Shown piece after piece: positions 1 to 7,443 of a stretch of DNA of 23,454 nucleotides; position 1 is the stretch's first letter; every line of letters begins with the position of its first letter. The notes under the pieces are model-generated. The model searched no databases and had not been told where the DNA came from. It worked only from the letters and a program-made list of their open reading frames with translations. A program made the translations under genes and the position numbers. The DNA lies in the NCBI GenBank assembly GCA_016296485.1, contig JAEDJF010000014.1, positions 1 through 23,454 of the forward strand. The letters run 5' to 3'. The DNA is from Oscillospiraceae bacterium (GTDB lineage: Bacteria > Bacillota > Clostridia > Oscillospirales > Ruminococcaceae).

Positions 1-1
1 C

Positions 2-466
2 AGCCAGATTGATTACTCCACGCTCAGCGAAAACGAAATAGTAAAGCTGCTCGAAACCTATTACGGGCTTCTTTACGACACGGTTATGTGGGGTAATTTC
101 GACGTTCTGAGCCAGCTCACGCTTCCTATGCGCTATATTAACATCAATGAGATGCCCTATTTTTCCATCCGCTTCTGCGACGACATCATTGAGGCGATTC
201 TCAAAAAACTGGCGGAAAACGGCAAGGCCATTGAGGTCAACACCTCCGCCCTTCGGGGCAAGCTCAATATGATTTTGCCGCCTGTGAGATACCTTCGTAT
301 GTTCAGGGAACTCGGCGGGGAGTTAATAACCGTCGGTTCCGGCGCCCACGGCACAGACAGCCTCGGCGCGGACCTCGGCGAAGGAATAAGCCTTGTTTAT
401 GAGGCAGGTTTTGAACATTACTGCTATTTTGACAAGCGTAAGCCTGTGTTTATAAATATTGAATAA
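2..466 (+). CDS. PHP-domain histidinol-phosphatase-like protein, C-terminal part (partial)
   Basis: The gene enters from the left edge; only the last 154 codons are present, ending at TAA 464-466. The protein resembles the C-terminal half of HisJ/HisK-type histidinol-phosphate phosphatases, which remove phosphate from L-histidinol phosphate in histidine synthesis. Visible family signatures are the 'GNFDVLSQLTLPMRYI' block (family form roughly D-x-L-x-H-L), the 'AIEVNTSALRGK' strand, and the late 'ITVGSGAHGTDSLGADL' segment. In typical PHP proteins that segment reads GSDAH, where the Asp and His bind metal; here the Asp is Gly (GGC, 341-343). The first PHP motifs lie outside the window. The Lrp gene starts 13 bases downstream, so the two are probably cotranscribed. 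No other his genes are visible, so another PHP phosphoesterase role is possible. Confidence 0.75.
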   Translation, partial: SQIDYSTLSENEIVKLLETYYGLLYDTVMWGNFDVLSQLTLPMRYININEMPYFSIRFCDDIIEAILKKLAENGKAIEVNTSALRGKLNMILPPVRYLRMFRELGGELITVGSGAHGTDSLGADLGEGISLVYEAGFEHYCYFDKRKPVFINIE

Positions 467-479
467 AGGAGATATTATA

Positions 480-965
480 ATGGAACAGCTTCTCAAACTT
501 CTTGAACAAAACGCAAAACTCACCGACAAACAGCTTTCTGCGATTCTCGAAATTCCCGAGGAGGAAGTCGCCGCACAGATTGCCGCCTATGAAAAAGACC
601 ATGTAATTCTTGGATACAATGCCCTTATCAACTGGGAAAAGATAGATTCCACCGACTGCACCGCCATCATTGAGCTTAAAGTCCAGCCGAAGCGCGACCG
701 TGGCTACGAAGAAATCGCCGAAGAAATTATGCGCTTTGACGAGGTCGAGACCGTCTGGCTTATGAGCAGCTCGAGCTACGACCTTTCCGTCGTCGTTCGC
801 GGTCACAATTTCCGCAACATCTCCATGTTTGTGGCAAAAAGGCTCGCGACCCTTGATTCCGTAACCTCCACCGCCACCCATTTCGTGCTCAAACGCTACA
901 AAGAGCGCCATATATCCGTCATCGAACCGGAAAAGGACGAGAGGAGGCTTTCTTATCTTGATTGA
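480..965 (+). CDS. Lrp/AsnC-family transcriptional regulator
   Basis: This 161-residue protein has the Lrp/AsnC layout. An N-terminal helix-turn-helix lies at about residues 1-55 (MEQLLKLLEQNAKLTDKQLSAIL...), followed by a RAM/AsnC ligand-binding domain from about residue 65 ('CTAIIELKVQP', 'VETVWLMSSSSYDLSVVVRG'). Family members bind DNA as oligomers and respond to amino acids. I chose ATG 480 because AAAGGAGAT (466-474) lies just upstream; an in-frame ATG at 459 would overlap the preceding gene and lacks a ribosome binding site. The 3' end overlaps the start of the aminotransferase gene by 8 bases, indicating translational coupling. A local role in controlling the amino-acid metabolism of the partner gene is inferred. 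Lrp-aminotransferase pairs are common in Clostridia. Confidence 0.9.
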   Translation: MEQLLKLLEQNAKLTDKQLSAILEIPEEEVAAQIAAYEKDHVILGYNALINWEKIDSTDCTAIIELKVQPKRDRGYEEIAEEIMRFDEVETVWLMSSSSYDLSVVVRGHNFRNISMFVAKRLATLDSVTSTATHFVLKRYKERHISVIEPEKDERRLSYLD

Positions 966-2136
966 TTACAGCAGCGCGCTTTCCGAAAAGGCTGTTGGAA
1001 TAAAGCCCTCCGGAATACGTAAATTTTTTGACCTCGCGGCGGAGATGGACGACGTCATCTCCCTCAGCATCGGCGAACCGGATTTCAAAACTCCCTGGCA
1101 CATCCGCGAAGCGGGTATTGATTCCCTCAAAAAAGGACGCACCTGGTACACGGCTAACGCCGGTCTTATGGAGCTTCGTGAGGAAACCACAAAATATCTT
1201 AAGCGCAAATTCAATATCGAATATGACCCGAAGAAGGAAATTTTCATCACCGTCGGCGGCTCCGAGGCAATCGACCTTGCGATTCGGGCGCTCATCGAGC
1301 CCGGCGACGATATGCTCCTTCCGATTCCGTCCTTCGTCTGCTATGAGCCCATTTGCCGCCTTGCGGGCGGCAACGTCATAACCATTGAAACAAAACAGGA
1401 GGACGATTTCCGCCTTACCGCCGAACAGCTTCGCGCCGCTATAACTCCGAAAACGAAGCTCCTCGTGCTCCCCTTCCCCAATAACCCCACCGGCGGCGTT
1501 ATGCGAAGGGAGCACCTTGAGGAAATTGCGGACGTGCTTCGGAACACCAACATAATGGTCCTTTCGGACGAAATATACGCCGAACTTACATACGGAAAGG
1601 AGCGCCACGTCTCCTTCGCCGAAATCGACGGAATGTGGGAAAGAACCATTGTCGTCAACGGCTTTTCCAAAGCTTACGCCATGACCGGCTGGCGCCTCGG
1701 CTACGCGGCGGGTCCCGCCCCGATTATCAGCCAGATGCTCAAAATCCACCAGTACGCGATTATGAGCTCCCCCACCACCAGCCAGTACGCGGCAGTGGCG
1801 GCAATGCGGGACTGCGACGAGGAAATCCTCGAGATGAAAAACCAGTACGACATAAGAAGAAAATTCCTTGTGGAAGCTTTTAACCGCATAGGGCTCGACT
1901 GTTTCACCCCCGAGGGTGCGTTTTACGTTTTCCCCTGCATAAAATCCACCGGGCTTTCCTCCGAAGAATTTTGCGAAAAACTCCTCAAGAGCAAAAAAGT
2001 CGCGGTAATTCCCGGAAACGCTTTCGGCTCCAGCGGCGAGGGCTACGTAAGGGTCTCCTACTCCTACTCTCTTGACCACCTTATGGAAGCCGTAAAGCGC
2101 ATTGAGGAATTCATCAAAGAAATCAAGGAAGGCTGA
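958..2136 (+). CDS. PLP-dependent class I/II aminotransferase (PatA/AspC-like)
   Basis: This 392-residue fold-type I aminotransferase transfers amino groups between an amino acid and a 2-oxo acid using pyridoxal phosphate. Visible motifs are FPNNPTGG (173-180), LSDEIY (202-207, with the PLP-contacting Asp204 and Tyr207), the Schiff-base lysine K238 in 'GFSKAYAMTGWRLGY', and the substrate carboxylate-binding Arg near R365 ('YVRVSYS'). The start is TTG at 958, supported by GGAGG at 943-947 with a 10-base spacer. It overlaps the lrp gene by 8 bases, and the ispE fusion starts one base after its stop. Substrate specificity (aromatic, aspartate or branched-chain) cannot be read from the sequence. 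Confidence 0.92.
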   Translation: MIDYSSALSEKAVGIKPSGIRKFFDLAAEMDDVISLSIGEPDFKTPWHIREAGIDSLKKGRTWYTANAGLMELREETTKYLKRKFNIEYDPKKEIFITVGGSEAIDLAIRALIEPGDDMLLPIPSFVCYEPICRLAGGNVITIETKQEDDFRLTAEQLRAAITPKTKLLVLPFPNNPTGGVMRREHLEEIADVLRNTNIMVLSDEIYAELTYGKERHVSFAEIDGMWERTIVVNGFSKAYAMTGWRLGYAAGPAPIISQMLKIHQYAIMSSPTTSQYAAVAAMRDCDEEILEMKNQYDIRRKFLVEAFNRIGLDCFTPEGAFYVFPCIKSTGLSSEEFCEKLLKSKKVAVIPGNAFGSSGEGYVRVSYSYSLDHLMEAVKRIEEFIKEIKEG

Positions 2137-2137
2137 T

Positions 2138-3484
2138 ATGGACAGCATAAGTGTACGAGCCTGCGCCAAGTTGAACCTTTTTCTTGATATAACCGGAAAG
2201 CGCCCTGACGGGTACCACACCCTTTCCTCCGTTATGCAGAGCGTTGACCTTTTTGACTATGTGAAAATTTCAAAAAGCGACAGTCTTTCCGTAAGATGCA
2301 GCAAAAGCGAACTCGACGGAGAGAATAACATCGCCTATAAGGCGGCGAAGTTCTTTTTCGAGACGGCAAAAATCTCTTCGGGAGCCGATATTTATATTAA
2401 AAAAAAGATACCGACGGAAGCGGGGCTTGCCGGCGGCAGCGCCGACGCGGCGGCTGTGCTCTTTGGACTTAACCGGCTTTTTGAAGCCGGTCTTTCCGAA
2501 GCGGAGCTTCGGAAAATCGGCGCAAAATGCGGCGCAGACGTGCCTTTTTCGCTCACCGGCGGCACTATGCTTGCCGAAGGCATAGGCGACGAATTTACAA
2601 AGCTTTCTCCTCTTTCCGATTGCTGGATAGTTATAGTTAAGCCCGAAATCGGAATGAGCACCAAGGCGAGTTATCAGTATTACGATGAGCACGGGAGCGA
2701 AGCGCCTGAGCACGGAAATGCGTCTGCTATCGTTTCCTCGCTTGAATCGGAAGATTTGCGCGCAGTTTGCGAAGGCTTTTATAACGTGCTTGAGCCCGCC
2801 ATTACCGGCGGCATTATATCAGACATTAAAGATAAATGCGCCGCCTGCGGCGCTTTAGGCTCCGCCATGACCGGGAGCGGAACTGCAGTTTTCGGGATTT
2901 TCGACGACGAGGAAAAAGCCGTTTTTTGCAAAAACGAACTCGAAAAGCAATATCCCGCCGTTTTCATCGCAAGACCCACGAATTTCGGCGCCGACGTTGA
3001 CAAGAGCGAGGCTGTTATTGAGCGGCTCGATTCCCTCAGTATCAAATACGAGCGGATTGAGCACCCGGCGGTTTACACCATGGACGAGATGAACGCTCTC
3101 GGAATTTTCGACAAAGGCGTCGTCGGCAAGAATCTTTTCCTCCGGGATGCAAAGGGTCGCAGGCATTTTCTCGTATTCATTTACGGCGACAAGAAAGTGA
3201 ACCTTGCGACGGTGGAGGAAAAAATCGGGATAAAGCACTGCAGCTTCGGCTCCGCCGAAAGGCTTGAAAAATATCTTGGGCTCACGAAGGGCAGCGTTTC
3301 CCCTCTCGGAGTCATTAACGACCGGGAGGGCGCGGTTGAATTTATTATCGACAGCAAATTTAAAGGCTGCCCAACCGTCGGAGTTCACCCGAACCAAAAC
3401 ACTTCCACCCTTTGGCTCTCCTTTGACGACCTTGAAAAAGTAATCCGGGAAAACAAAAACAACGTAACTTTTGTTGACTTATAA
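2138..3484 (+). CDS. ispE: IspE kinase fused to a prolyl-tRNA deacylase (PrdX/YbaK-like) domain
   Basis: This is one uninterrupted 448-residue frame carrying two recognisable proteins. Residues 1-286 are 4-diphosphocytidyl-2-C-methyl-D-erythritol kinase, an ATP-dependent step of the non-mevalonate (MEP) isoprenoid pathway. It shows the GHMP-kinase signature AGLAGGSADAA (95-105), Lys11 in 'CAKLNLFL', the catalytic Asp134 in 'CGADVPFS', and the Gly-rich 'MTGSGTAVFG' (244-253). Residues 288-448 look like a PrdX/YbaK trans-editing domain that hydrolyses mischarged tRNA (typically Ala-tRNA-Pro). It has 'EHPAVYTMDEM', 'GVVGKNLFLRD' with candidate catalytic Lys331, and 'GLTKGSVSPLGVIND'. No in-frame ATG, GTG or TTG lies near the junction; the first is codon 315, inside the second domain. 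Separate translation of PrdX therefore looks unlikely. ATG 2138 follows AAGGAAGG. IspE is normally about 280-300 residues. Confidence 0.92.
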   Translation: MDSISVRACAKLNLFLDITGKRPDGYHTLSSVMQSVDLFDYVKISKSDSLSVRCSKSELDGENNIAYKAAKFFFETAKISSGADIYIKKKIPTEAGLAGGSADAAAVLFGLNRLFEAGLSEAELRKIGAKCGADVPFSLTGGTMLAEGIGDEFTKLSPLSDCWIVIVKPEIGMSTKASYQYYDEHGSEAPEHGNASAIVSSLESEDLRAVCEGFYNVLEPAITGGIISDIKDKCAACGALGSAMTGSGTAVFGIFDDEEKAVFCKNELEKQYPAVFIARPTNFGADVDKSEAVIERLDSLSIKYERIEHPAVYTMDEMNALGIFDKGVVGKNLFLRDAKGRRHFLVFIYGDKKVNLATVEEKIGIKHCSFGSAERLEKYLGLTKGSVSPLGVINDREGAVEFIIDSKFKGCPTVGVHPNQNTSTLWLSFDDLEKVIRENKNNVTFVDL

Positions 3485-3497
3485 CTGAATAAAACGG

Positions 3498-3546
3498 AAA
3501 AATTCCGCCGATACTTCTTTCACAAACAAGTAAAGGCGGAATTTTT
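3498..3546 (+). promoter_or_regulatory. Hairpin sequestering the spoIIR ribosome binding site
   Basis: A perfect 12-bp inverted repeat, AAAAATTCCGCC (3498-3509) and GGCGGAATTTTT (3535-3546), is separated by a 25-base loop. The right arm contains most of the spoIIR ribosome binding site (AAAGGCGG, 3532-3539) and ends one base before the ATG at 3547. The right arm also ends in five T residues, so the same element could act as a weak terminator of the upstream ispE transcript. Dual use is an inference. Confidence 0.6.
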
Positions 3547-4191
3547 ATGGACTTTTTCAGATTCAGGACATTTCATAACGAAAAAAACAGCAAGCTTCAC
3601 GCCATCGAGAGCATTGTACTCGTTGGGCTTATCTTCACTATGGGCAACGCCGCCCTTCGGCGCGCCGTCACCGCCAGCAGCGAAATCCGCTCCGACACGC
3701 TGAGGCTTCATATTATAGCGAACTCCGACAGCGATTTTGACCAGGAGCTTAAACTAAAGGTCCGGGATCGGGTGCTTGAATTCACCGGCGATCTTTTCGC
3801 CGAAGTTTCCGGCAAGACAGAGGCGGAGGACCTTGCCCGGTACTCCTCCGACGACATCAAAGCCGTCGCCGAGGAGGTCATAGCCGAAAACGGCGCCGAC
3901 TACCCGGTACAGGTGGAGGTGGTAGAGATGTGGTTTGAAACAAGGAGCTACGACGGCTTCACCCTTCCCGCAGGCGACTATGACGCTGTGAGAATAATCA
4001 TCGGCGAGGGCGAAGGGCATAACTGGTGGTGCGTAATGTATCCCCAGCTTTGCGTTCCCGGAGCAAAGGACGCCCTTCAAAAATACGGAGAAAACGCCGC
4101 TTTTGTTAAAGGCGACGGGTACGAGATACATTTTGCCGTGGTCGAATGGTTTGAAAAGCTGAAAAATATCATTTCACAAAATAAAGAATGA
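3547..4191 (+). CDS. spoIIR: Stage II sporulation protein R
   Basis: SpoIIR is the forespore-made secreted signal that activates processing of pro-sigma-E by SpoIIGA in the mother cell. This 214-residue protein has a hydrophobic N-terminal segment at about 19-38 ('AIESIVLVGLIFTMGNAAL') acting as signal or anchor. The family core 'RLHIIANSDSDFDQELKLKVRD' type block follows at about 53-74, and the C-terminal signature is 'GHNWWCVMYPQLC'. Length and order of blocks match the family. The start is ATG 3547 with AAAGGCGG seven bases upstream, inside a hairpin. A strong terminator follows at 4201. No clear sigma-F-type promoter was found in the 62-base gap, so expression may depend on readthrough from ispE or on a promoter inside it. 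Confidence 0.93.
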   Translation: MDFFRFRTFHNEKNSKLHAIESIVLVGLIFTMGNAALRRAVTASSEIRSDTLRLHIIANSDSDFDQELKLKVRDRVLEFTGDLFAEVSGKTEAEDLARYSSDDIKAVAEEVIAENGADYPVQVEVVEMWFETRSYDGFTLPAGDYDAVRIIIGEGEGHNWWCVMYPQLCVPGAKDALQKYGENAAFVKGDGYEIHFAVVEWFEKLKNIISQNKE

Positions 4192-4200
4192 GCGTTTTTA

Positions 4201-4234
4201 GGCATAGTTACTATATAACTATGCCTGTTTTTTT
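4201..4234 (+). terminator. Intrinsic terminator of spoIIR
   Basis: A 10-bp stem GGCATAGTTA/TAACTATGCC (4201-4210 and 4216-4225) with a 5-base loop is followed by TGTTTTTTT. It begins 10 bases after the spoIIR stop codon. Confidence 0.88.
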
Positions 4235-4320
4235 ATAATTTGCATAGGTTCTTTTGCCATAATAATCATAATTTTTATAATATTTTTTAAAAATTTGGTT
4301 GCTAAATTTTGAATATTGTA

Positions 4321-4350
4321 TTGACTTAATATGAAAAATTTATATATAAT
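4321..4350 (+). promoter_or_regulatory. Sigma-A-type promoter of hppA
   Basis: TTGACT (4321-4326) and TATAAT (4345-4350) are separated by 18 bases within a very AT-rich stretch. Transcription would start near 4357, giving a leader of roughly 70 bases that contains the inverted repeat at 4371-4387. The near-consensus boxes suit a highly expressed gene. Confidence 0.75.
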
Positions 4351-4370
4351 AAGATGTTGATATACAACAA

Positions 4371-4387
4371 TGGGTATTTTATACCCA
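4371..4387 (+). repeat. Inverted repeat in the hppA leader
   Basis: TGGGTATTTTATACCCA is a perfect dyad with 7-bp arms and a 3-base centre. It lies in the predicted 5' untranslated region, about 20 bases before the ribosome binding site AGGAGTG (4407-4413). It could be a small leader hairpin or a protein-binding site. It has no T tract and is unlikely to be a terminator. Confidence 0.5.
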
Positions 4388-4424
4388 AAATACAATTTTC
4401 ACGAACAGGAGTGAAACAAACTTT

Positions 4425-6461
4425 ATGGAGAATCTTCTCTATGCTGTTCCTGTTATCGGTGTCGTCGCTCTTGTTGTCGCCCTTGCTCTCAAAGCATGGA
4501 TCGGCAAACAGGACGAAGGCAATGACAGGATGAAAGAAATTTCCGGCTATATTCGTGTCGGCGCAATGGCTTTCCTTGGACGCGAATATAAAATGGTCGC
4601 GATTTTCGTGGCTGCTCTTTTCGTCATCATCGGTTTCTTCATCGGTTGGGGTTCTGCTGTCGCCTTCCTTTTCGGCGCTGCTTTCTCCGTCCTCGCCGGC
4701 TTCATCGGCATGAAAACCGCTACCGACGCAAACGTACGCACCACCAACGCTGCCAGCAAAAACGGTATGCCTGCTGCTCTTAAAGTAGCATTCCGCGGCG
4801 GCGCTGTTATGGGTCTTTGCGTTGTCGGTCTCGGACTTCTCGGCGTCAGCGTTGTATTCATTATGTGCAACCTCAACACCGGCATTTTCGCAAACATCAC
4901 CCTTGAGCACTGCGCTTCCATCATCACCGGTTTCGGTCTCGGCGCTTCCTCCGTTGCGCTCTTCGGTCGTGTCGGCGGCGGTATCTATACCAAAGCTGCT
5001 GACGTCGGCGCTGACCTTGTCGGTAAAGTTGAAGCAGGTATCCCCGAGGACGACCCCAGAAACCCCGCTGTTATCGCTGATAACGTCGGCGACAACGTAG
5101 GCGACGTTGCCGGTATGGGCTCCGACCTTTTCGAGTCCTATGTTGGCTCCATCGTTTCTGCAATCACCCTCGCAATCGCCATTCCTACCATCAACAGCGG
5201 CTTCCTCGGCGACGTTGCTCTTGACCCGGTTAAGGGCTCCATGTTCCCGCTTTTCCTTGCCGCAATCGGCATCGTTTCTTCCATCATTGCTGTTTTCTTT
5301 GTAAACGGCAAAACTGCCAACCCCGCAAAACAGCTTAACCTCGGTACTTACATCAGCTCCGCCATTGTTATCATTGCCGCTTACTTCCTCAGCGATGTAT
5401 TCTTCGGCAACATCGGCGCTTTCGTTGCTGTTGTTATCGGTCTTGTTGTCGGTGTTGCAATCGGCAAAATCACCGAGTATTACACCTCCGGCGATTACAA
5501 GCCCGTTAAAGAGATTGCCAAACAGTGCGAGACCGGCGCAGCCACCTGCATCATCAGCGGCTTCGCAACCGGACTTACCTCCACTGTTTTCCCGCTTCTC
5601 CTTATTGCAGTAGGTATTCTCGGCGCTTACTACTTCTTCGGCCTTTACGGCATCGCAATCGCAGCAGTAGGTATGCTTTCCACCACCGGTACCGTTATTG
5701 CCGTTGACGCTTACGGTCCTATCTCCGACAACGCCGGCGGTATCGCCGAGATGAGCGAGCTTCCCGAAGAAGTCCGCGACATCACCGATACCCTCGACTC
5801 CGTCGGTAACACCACCGCAGCAGTCGGCAAAGGCTTCGCAGTCGGTTCTGCAGCTCTTACCGCTCTTGCTCTCTTCGTTTCCTACTCCCAGATTGCTGAC
5901 CTCAGCAAGATCGACCTCCTCAGCCCCGCTGTTGTCGCGGGTCTTCTCATCGGCGGTATGCTCCCCATGCTCTTCAGCGCTCTCACCATGAACTCTGTCG
6001 GCAAAGCTGCAAACCAGATGATCGAAGAGGTTCGCCGTCAGTTCCGTGAGTTCCCCGGCATCATGGAAGGAACCCAGAAACCTGACTATGCGAAATGCGT
6101 AGACATCTCCACCGGCGCAGCTCTTAAAGAGATGCTCCTTCCCGGACTTCTTGCCGTTATCTGCCCCATCGCCGTAGGCCTTATCCTCGGTACTGAGGCT
6201 CTCGGCGGACTCCTTGCAGGCGCTCTCGTAGTCGGCGTTCTCATGGCAATCACCATGTCCAACGCAGGCGGCGCTTGGGATAACGCAAAGAAATACATCG
6301 AAAACGGTCATAACGGAGGCAAAGGCTCCGAGCCCCACAAAGCTGCTGTTGTCGGCGACACCGTCGGTGACCCCTTCAAAGATACTTCCGGTCCTTCCCT
6401 TAATATCCTTATTAAGCTCATGACCATCGTATCCGTTGTATTCCTTCCTCTCTTCCTTTAA
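4425..6461 (+). CDS. hppA: Membrane-bound ion-translocating pyrophosphatase, K+-dependent type
   Basis: This 678-residue, highly hydrophobic protein couples hydrolysis of pyrophosphate to pumping Na+ and/or H+ across the cytoplasmic membrane. The catalytic, Asp-rich signature '[13 protein letters not shown]' followed by '[22 protein letters not shown]' lies at about 193-239. A second acidic region '[13 protein letters not shown]' is at about 435-447, and '[20 protein letters not shown]' lies near the C-terminus. In '[10 protein letters not shown]' (461-470) the residue after GNTT is Ala. K+-independent enzymes carry Lys there, so this is the K+-dependent group, most members of which pump Na+; the ion is inferred. 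ATG 4425 follows AGGAGTG. Codon use is strongly biased compared with neighbours, suggesting high expression. The gene has its own promoter and terminator. Confidence 0.96.
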   Translation: MENLLYAVPVIGVVALVVALALKAWIGKQDEGNDRMKEISGYIRVGAMAFLGREYKMVAIFVAALFVIIGFFIGWGSAVAFLFGAAFSVLAGFIGMKTATDANVRTTNAASKNGMPAALKVAFRGGAVMGLCVVGLGLLGVSVVFIMCNLNTGIFANITLEHCASIITGFGLGASSVALFGRVGGGIYTKAADVGADLVGKVEAGIPEDDPRNPAVIADNVGDNVGDVAGMGSDLFESYVGSIVSAITLAIAIPTINSGFLGDVALDPVKGSMFPLFLAAIGIVSSIIAVFFVNGKTANPAKQLNLGTYISSAIVIIAAYFLSDVFFGNIGAFVAVVIGLVVGVAIGKITEYYTSGDYKPVKEIAKQCETGAATCIISGFATGLTSTVFPLLLIAVGILGAYYFFGLYGIAIAAVGMLSTTGTVIAVDAYGPISDNAGGIAEMSELPEEVRDITDTLDSVGNTTAAVGKGFAVGSAALTALALFVSYSQIADLSKIDLLSPAVVAGLLIGGMLPMLFSALTMNSVGKAANQMIEEVRRQFREFPGIMEGTQKPDYAKCVDISTGAALKEMLLPGLLAVICPIAVGLILGTEALGGLLAGALVVGVLMAITMSNAGGAWDNAKKYIENGHNGGKGSEPHKAAVVGDTVGDPFKDTSGPSLNILIKLMTIVSVVFLPLFL

Positions 6462-6470
6462 TTTGAGAGA

Positions 6471-6505
6471 AACAGCCCTGCAGATTTCTGCAGGGCTGTT
6501 ATTTT
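6471..6505 (+). terminator. Intrinsic terminator of hppA
   Basis: A 13-bp stem AACAGCCCTGCAG/CTGCAGGGCTGTT (6471-6483 and 6488-6500) with a 4-base loop is followed by ATTTT. It begins 9 bases after the stop codon. Confidence 0.9.
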
Positions 6506-6521
6506 ATACATTTTTCAAAAT

Positions 6522-6558
6522 GGGGCGGCGCATTTGCGTCGCCCCTTATTCGCTTTTT
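6522..6558 (+). terminator. Second hairpin behind hppA (possible back-up terminator)
   Basis: GGGGCGGCGCA (6522-6532) pairs with TGCGTCGCCCC (6535-6545), with one G-T wobble, and is followed by TTATTCGCTTTTT. It lies only 21 bases beyond the first terminator. The T run is interrupted, so termination is less certain than for the first hairpin. Confidence 0.5.
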
Positions 6559-6588
6559 GCCGCTTTATATGTTCTTTACAGTTATAAG

Positions 6589-6617
6589 TAGAAAAATTCA
6601 CAACTATGTGGTAAAAT
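6589..6617 (+). promoter_or_regulatory. Probable promoter of the small (p)ppGpp synthetase gene
   Basis: TAGAAA (6589-6594, four of six matches) and TAAAAT (6612-6617) are 17 bases apart. A TG one base before the -10 box gives an extended -10. The site fits a gene standing alone between terminators. Confidence 0.45.
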
Positions 6618-6665
6618 ATACTTAACGGTGCGAAAAGCACGATTATTTTTGAATGGGAGATTATT

Positions 6666-7382
6666 ATGTCTAAAGAAGTCCAAAACGATGAAGACGTAAA
6701 AAGCGCGCTCAGACAGATTTTCGGAGAAGACGTAAGCCCCGAAACCCTTAAAAACTACGCTCACAAATACGCCGAGCTTATGGCGTATTACCGCTGCGCC
6801 CTTATGGAGGTCGAAACAAAGTTCAACGTACTCGACGAGGAATTTTCCCTCCAGTTCGACCGCAACCCCATTGAGAGCATCAAGGGAAGGATAAAAAGAC
6901 CCGAAAGCATACACAAAAAGCTTTTAAAATACGGTCTTGATATTTCCATTGAAAACATCAAAAACAATATAAACGACATTGCCGGAATCCGGGTTGTCTG
7001 TTCCTTCCTTGACGACGTTTACGTCCTTGCGGACGCACTTCTTAAACAGGACGACATCACCCTTATCGAGAAAAAGGACTACATAAAAAATCCGAAAGAA
7101 AACGGCTACCGCAGCCTTCATCTTATTGTCGGGGTGCCGATTTTCCTCGCCCACGAAAAGCGAATTATGAACGTCGAAATTCAGCTTCGCACCATCGCCA
7201 TGGACTTTTGGGCGAGCCTTGAGCACCAGTTAAGATACAAAAAAGATTTCGTCTATACGGACGAAATGCTTCGGGAGCTCAAGGAGTGCGCAGAAACAAG
7301 CTCCGAGCTTGATTTGAGAATGGAAAATCTCCGCCATAAGGTCCGTTCCTCCCTCGACAGCTACAACAGAATTCATAGTTAA
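6666..7382 (+). CDS. Small alarmone synthetase (RelQ/YjbM-type GTP pyrophosphokinase)
   Basis: This 238-residue protein carries only the RelA/SpoT synthetase domain. It transfers pyrophosphate from ATP to GTP/GDP to make (p)ppGpp, with no hydrolase, TGS or ACT domains. Visible motifs are 'INDIAGIRVVCSF' with metal-binding Asp104, 'GYRSLHLIV' (148-155), and 'NVEIQLRT' with Glu171 (169-176). A helical C-terminus (about 197-235, 'LRELKECAETSSELDLRMENLRHKVRS' type) fits the oligomerising tail of RelQ/YjbM enzymes. The family is usually about 210-240 residues, so the gene is complete. ATG 6666 follows GGGAGA at 6655-6660. It is monocistronic, with its own promoter and a terminator shared with the convergent deoC gene. 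RelP/YwaC-like assignment cannot be excluded. Confidence 0.9.
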   Translation: MSKEVQNDEDVKSALRQIFGEDVSPETLKNYAHKYAELMAYYRCALMEVETKFNVLDEEFSLQFDRNPIESIKGRIKRPESIHKKLLKYGLDISIENIKNNINDIAGIRVVCSFLDDVYVLADALLKQDDITLIEKKDYIKNPKENGYRSLHLIVGVPIFLAHEKRIMNVEIQLRTIAMDFWASLEHQLRYKKDFVYTDEMLRELKECAETSSELDLRMENLRHKVRSSLDSYNRIHS

Positions 7383-7420
7383 AAAAGAGCGAAACCCGCA
7401 AACGGGTTTCGCTCTTTTTT
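7381..7420. terminator. Bidirectional terminator between the alarmone synthetase and deoC
   Basis: A perfect 18-bp stem, AAAAAAGAGCGAAACCCG (7381-7398) paired with 7403-7420, has a CAAA loop and T6 runs on both strands. It overlaps the alarmone-synthetase stop codon and ends 23 bases before the convergent deoC stop, so it serves both genes. Confidence 0.92.
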
Positions 7421-7443
7421 ACGGCAAAGCCGCAATTAATTTA

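Noticed and set aside
459..482. Upstream ATG at 459 as the start of the Lrp gene
   Set aside because: It overlaps the preceding stop codon and has no ribosome binding site, whereas ATG 480 has AAAGGAGAT.
4235..4424. Riboswitch or small RNA in the AT-rich leader region of hppA
   Set aside because: Apart from the promoter and a short dyad I see only low-complexity AT-rich DNA, with no conserved aptamer pattern.
4326..6338. A 670-codon open frame on the minus strand opposite hppA
   Set aside because: It is a mirror of the strongly biased codons of hppA. Its translation is a low-complexity run of Asp, Gly, Glu and Ala without family motifs, and it has no ribosome binding site.
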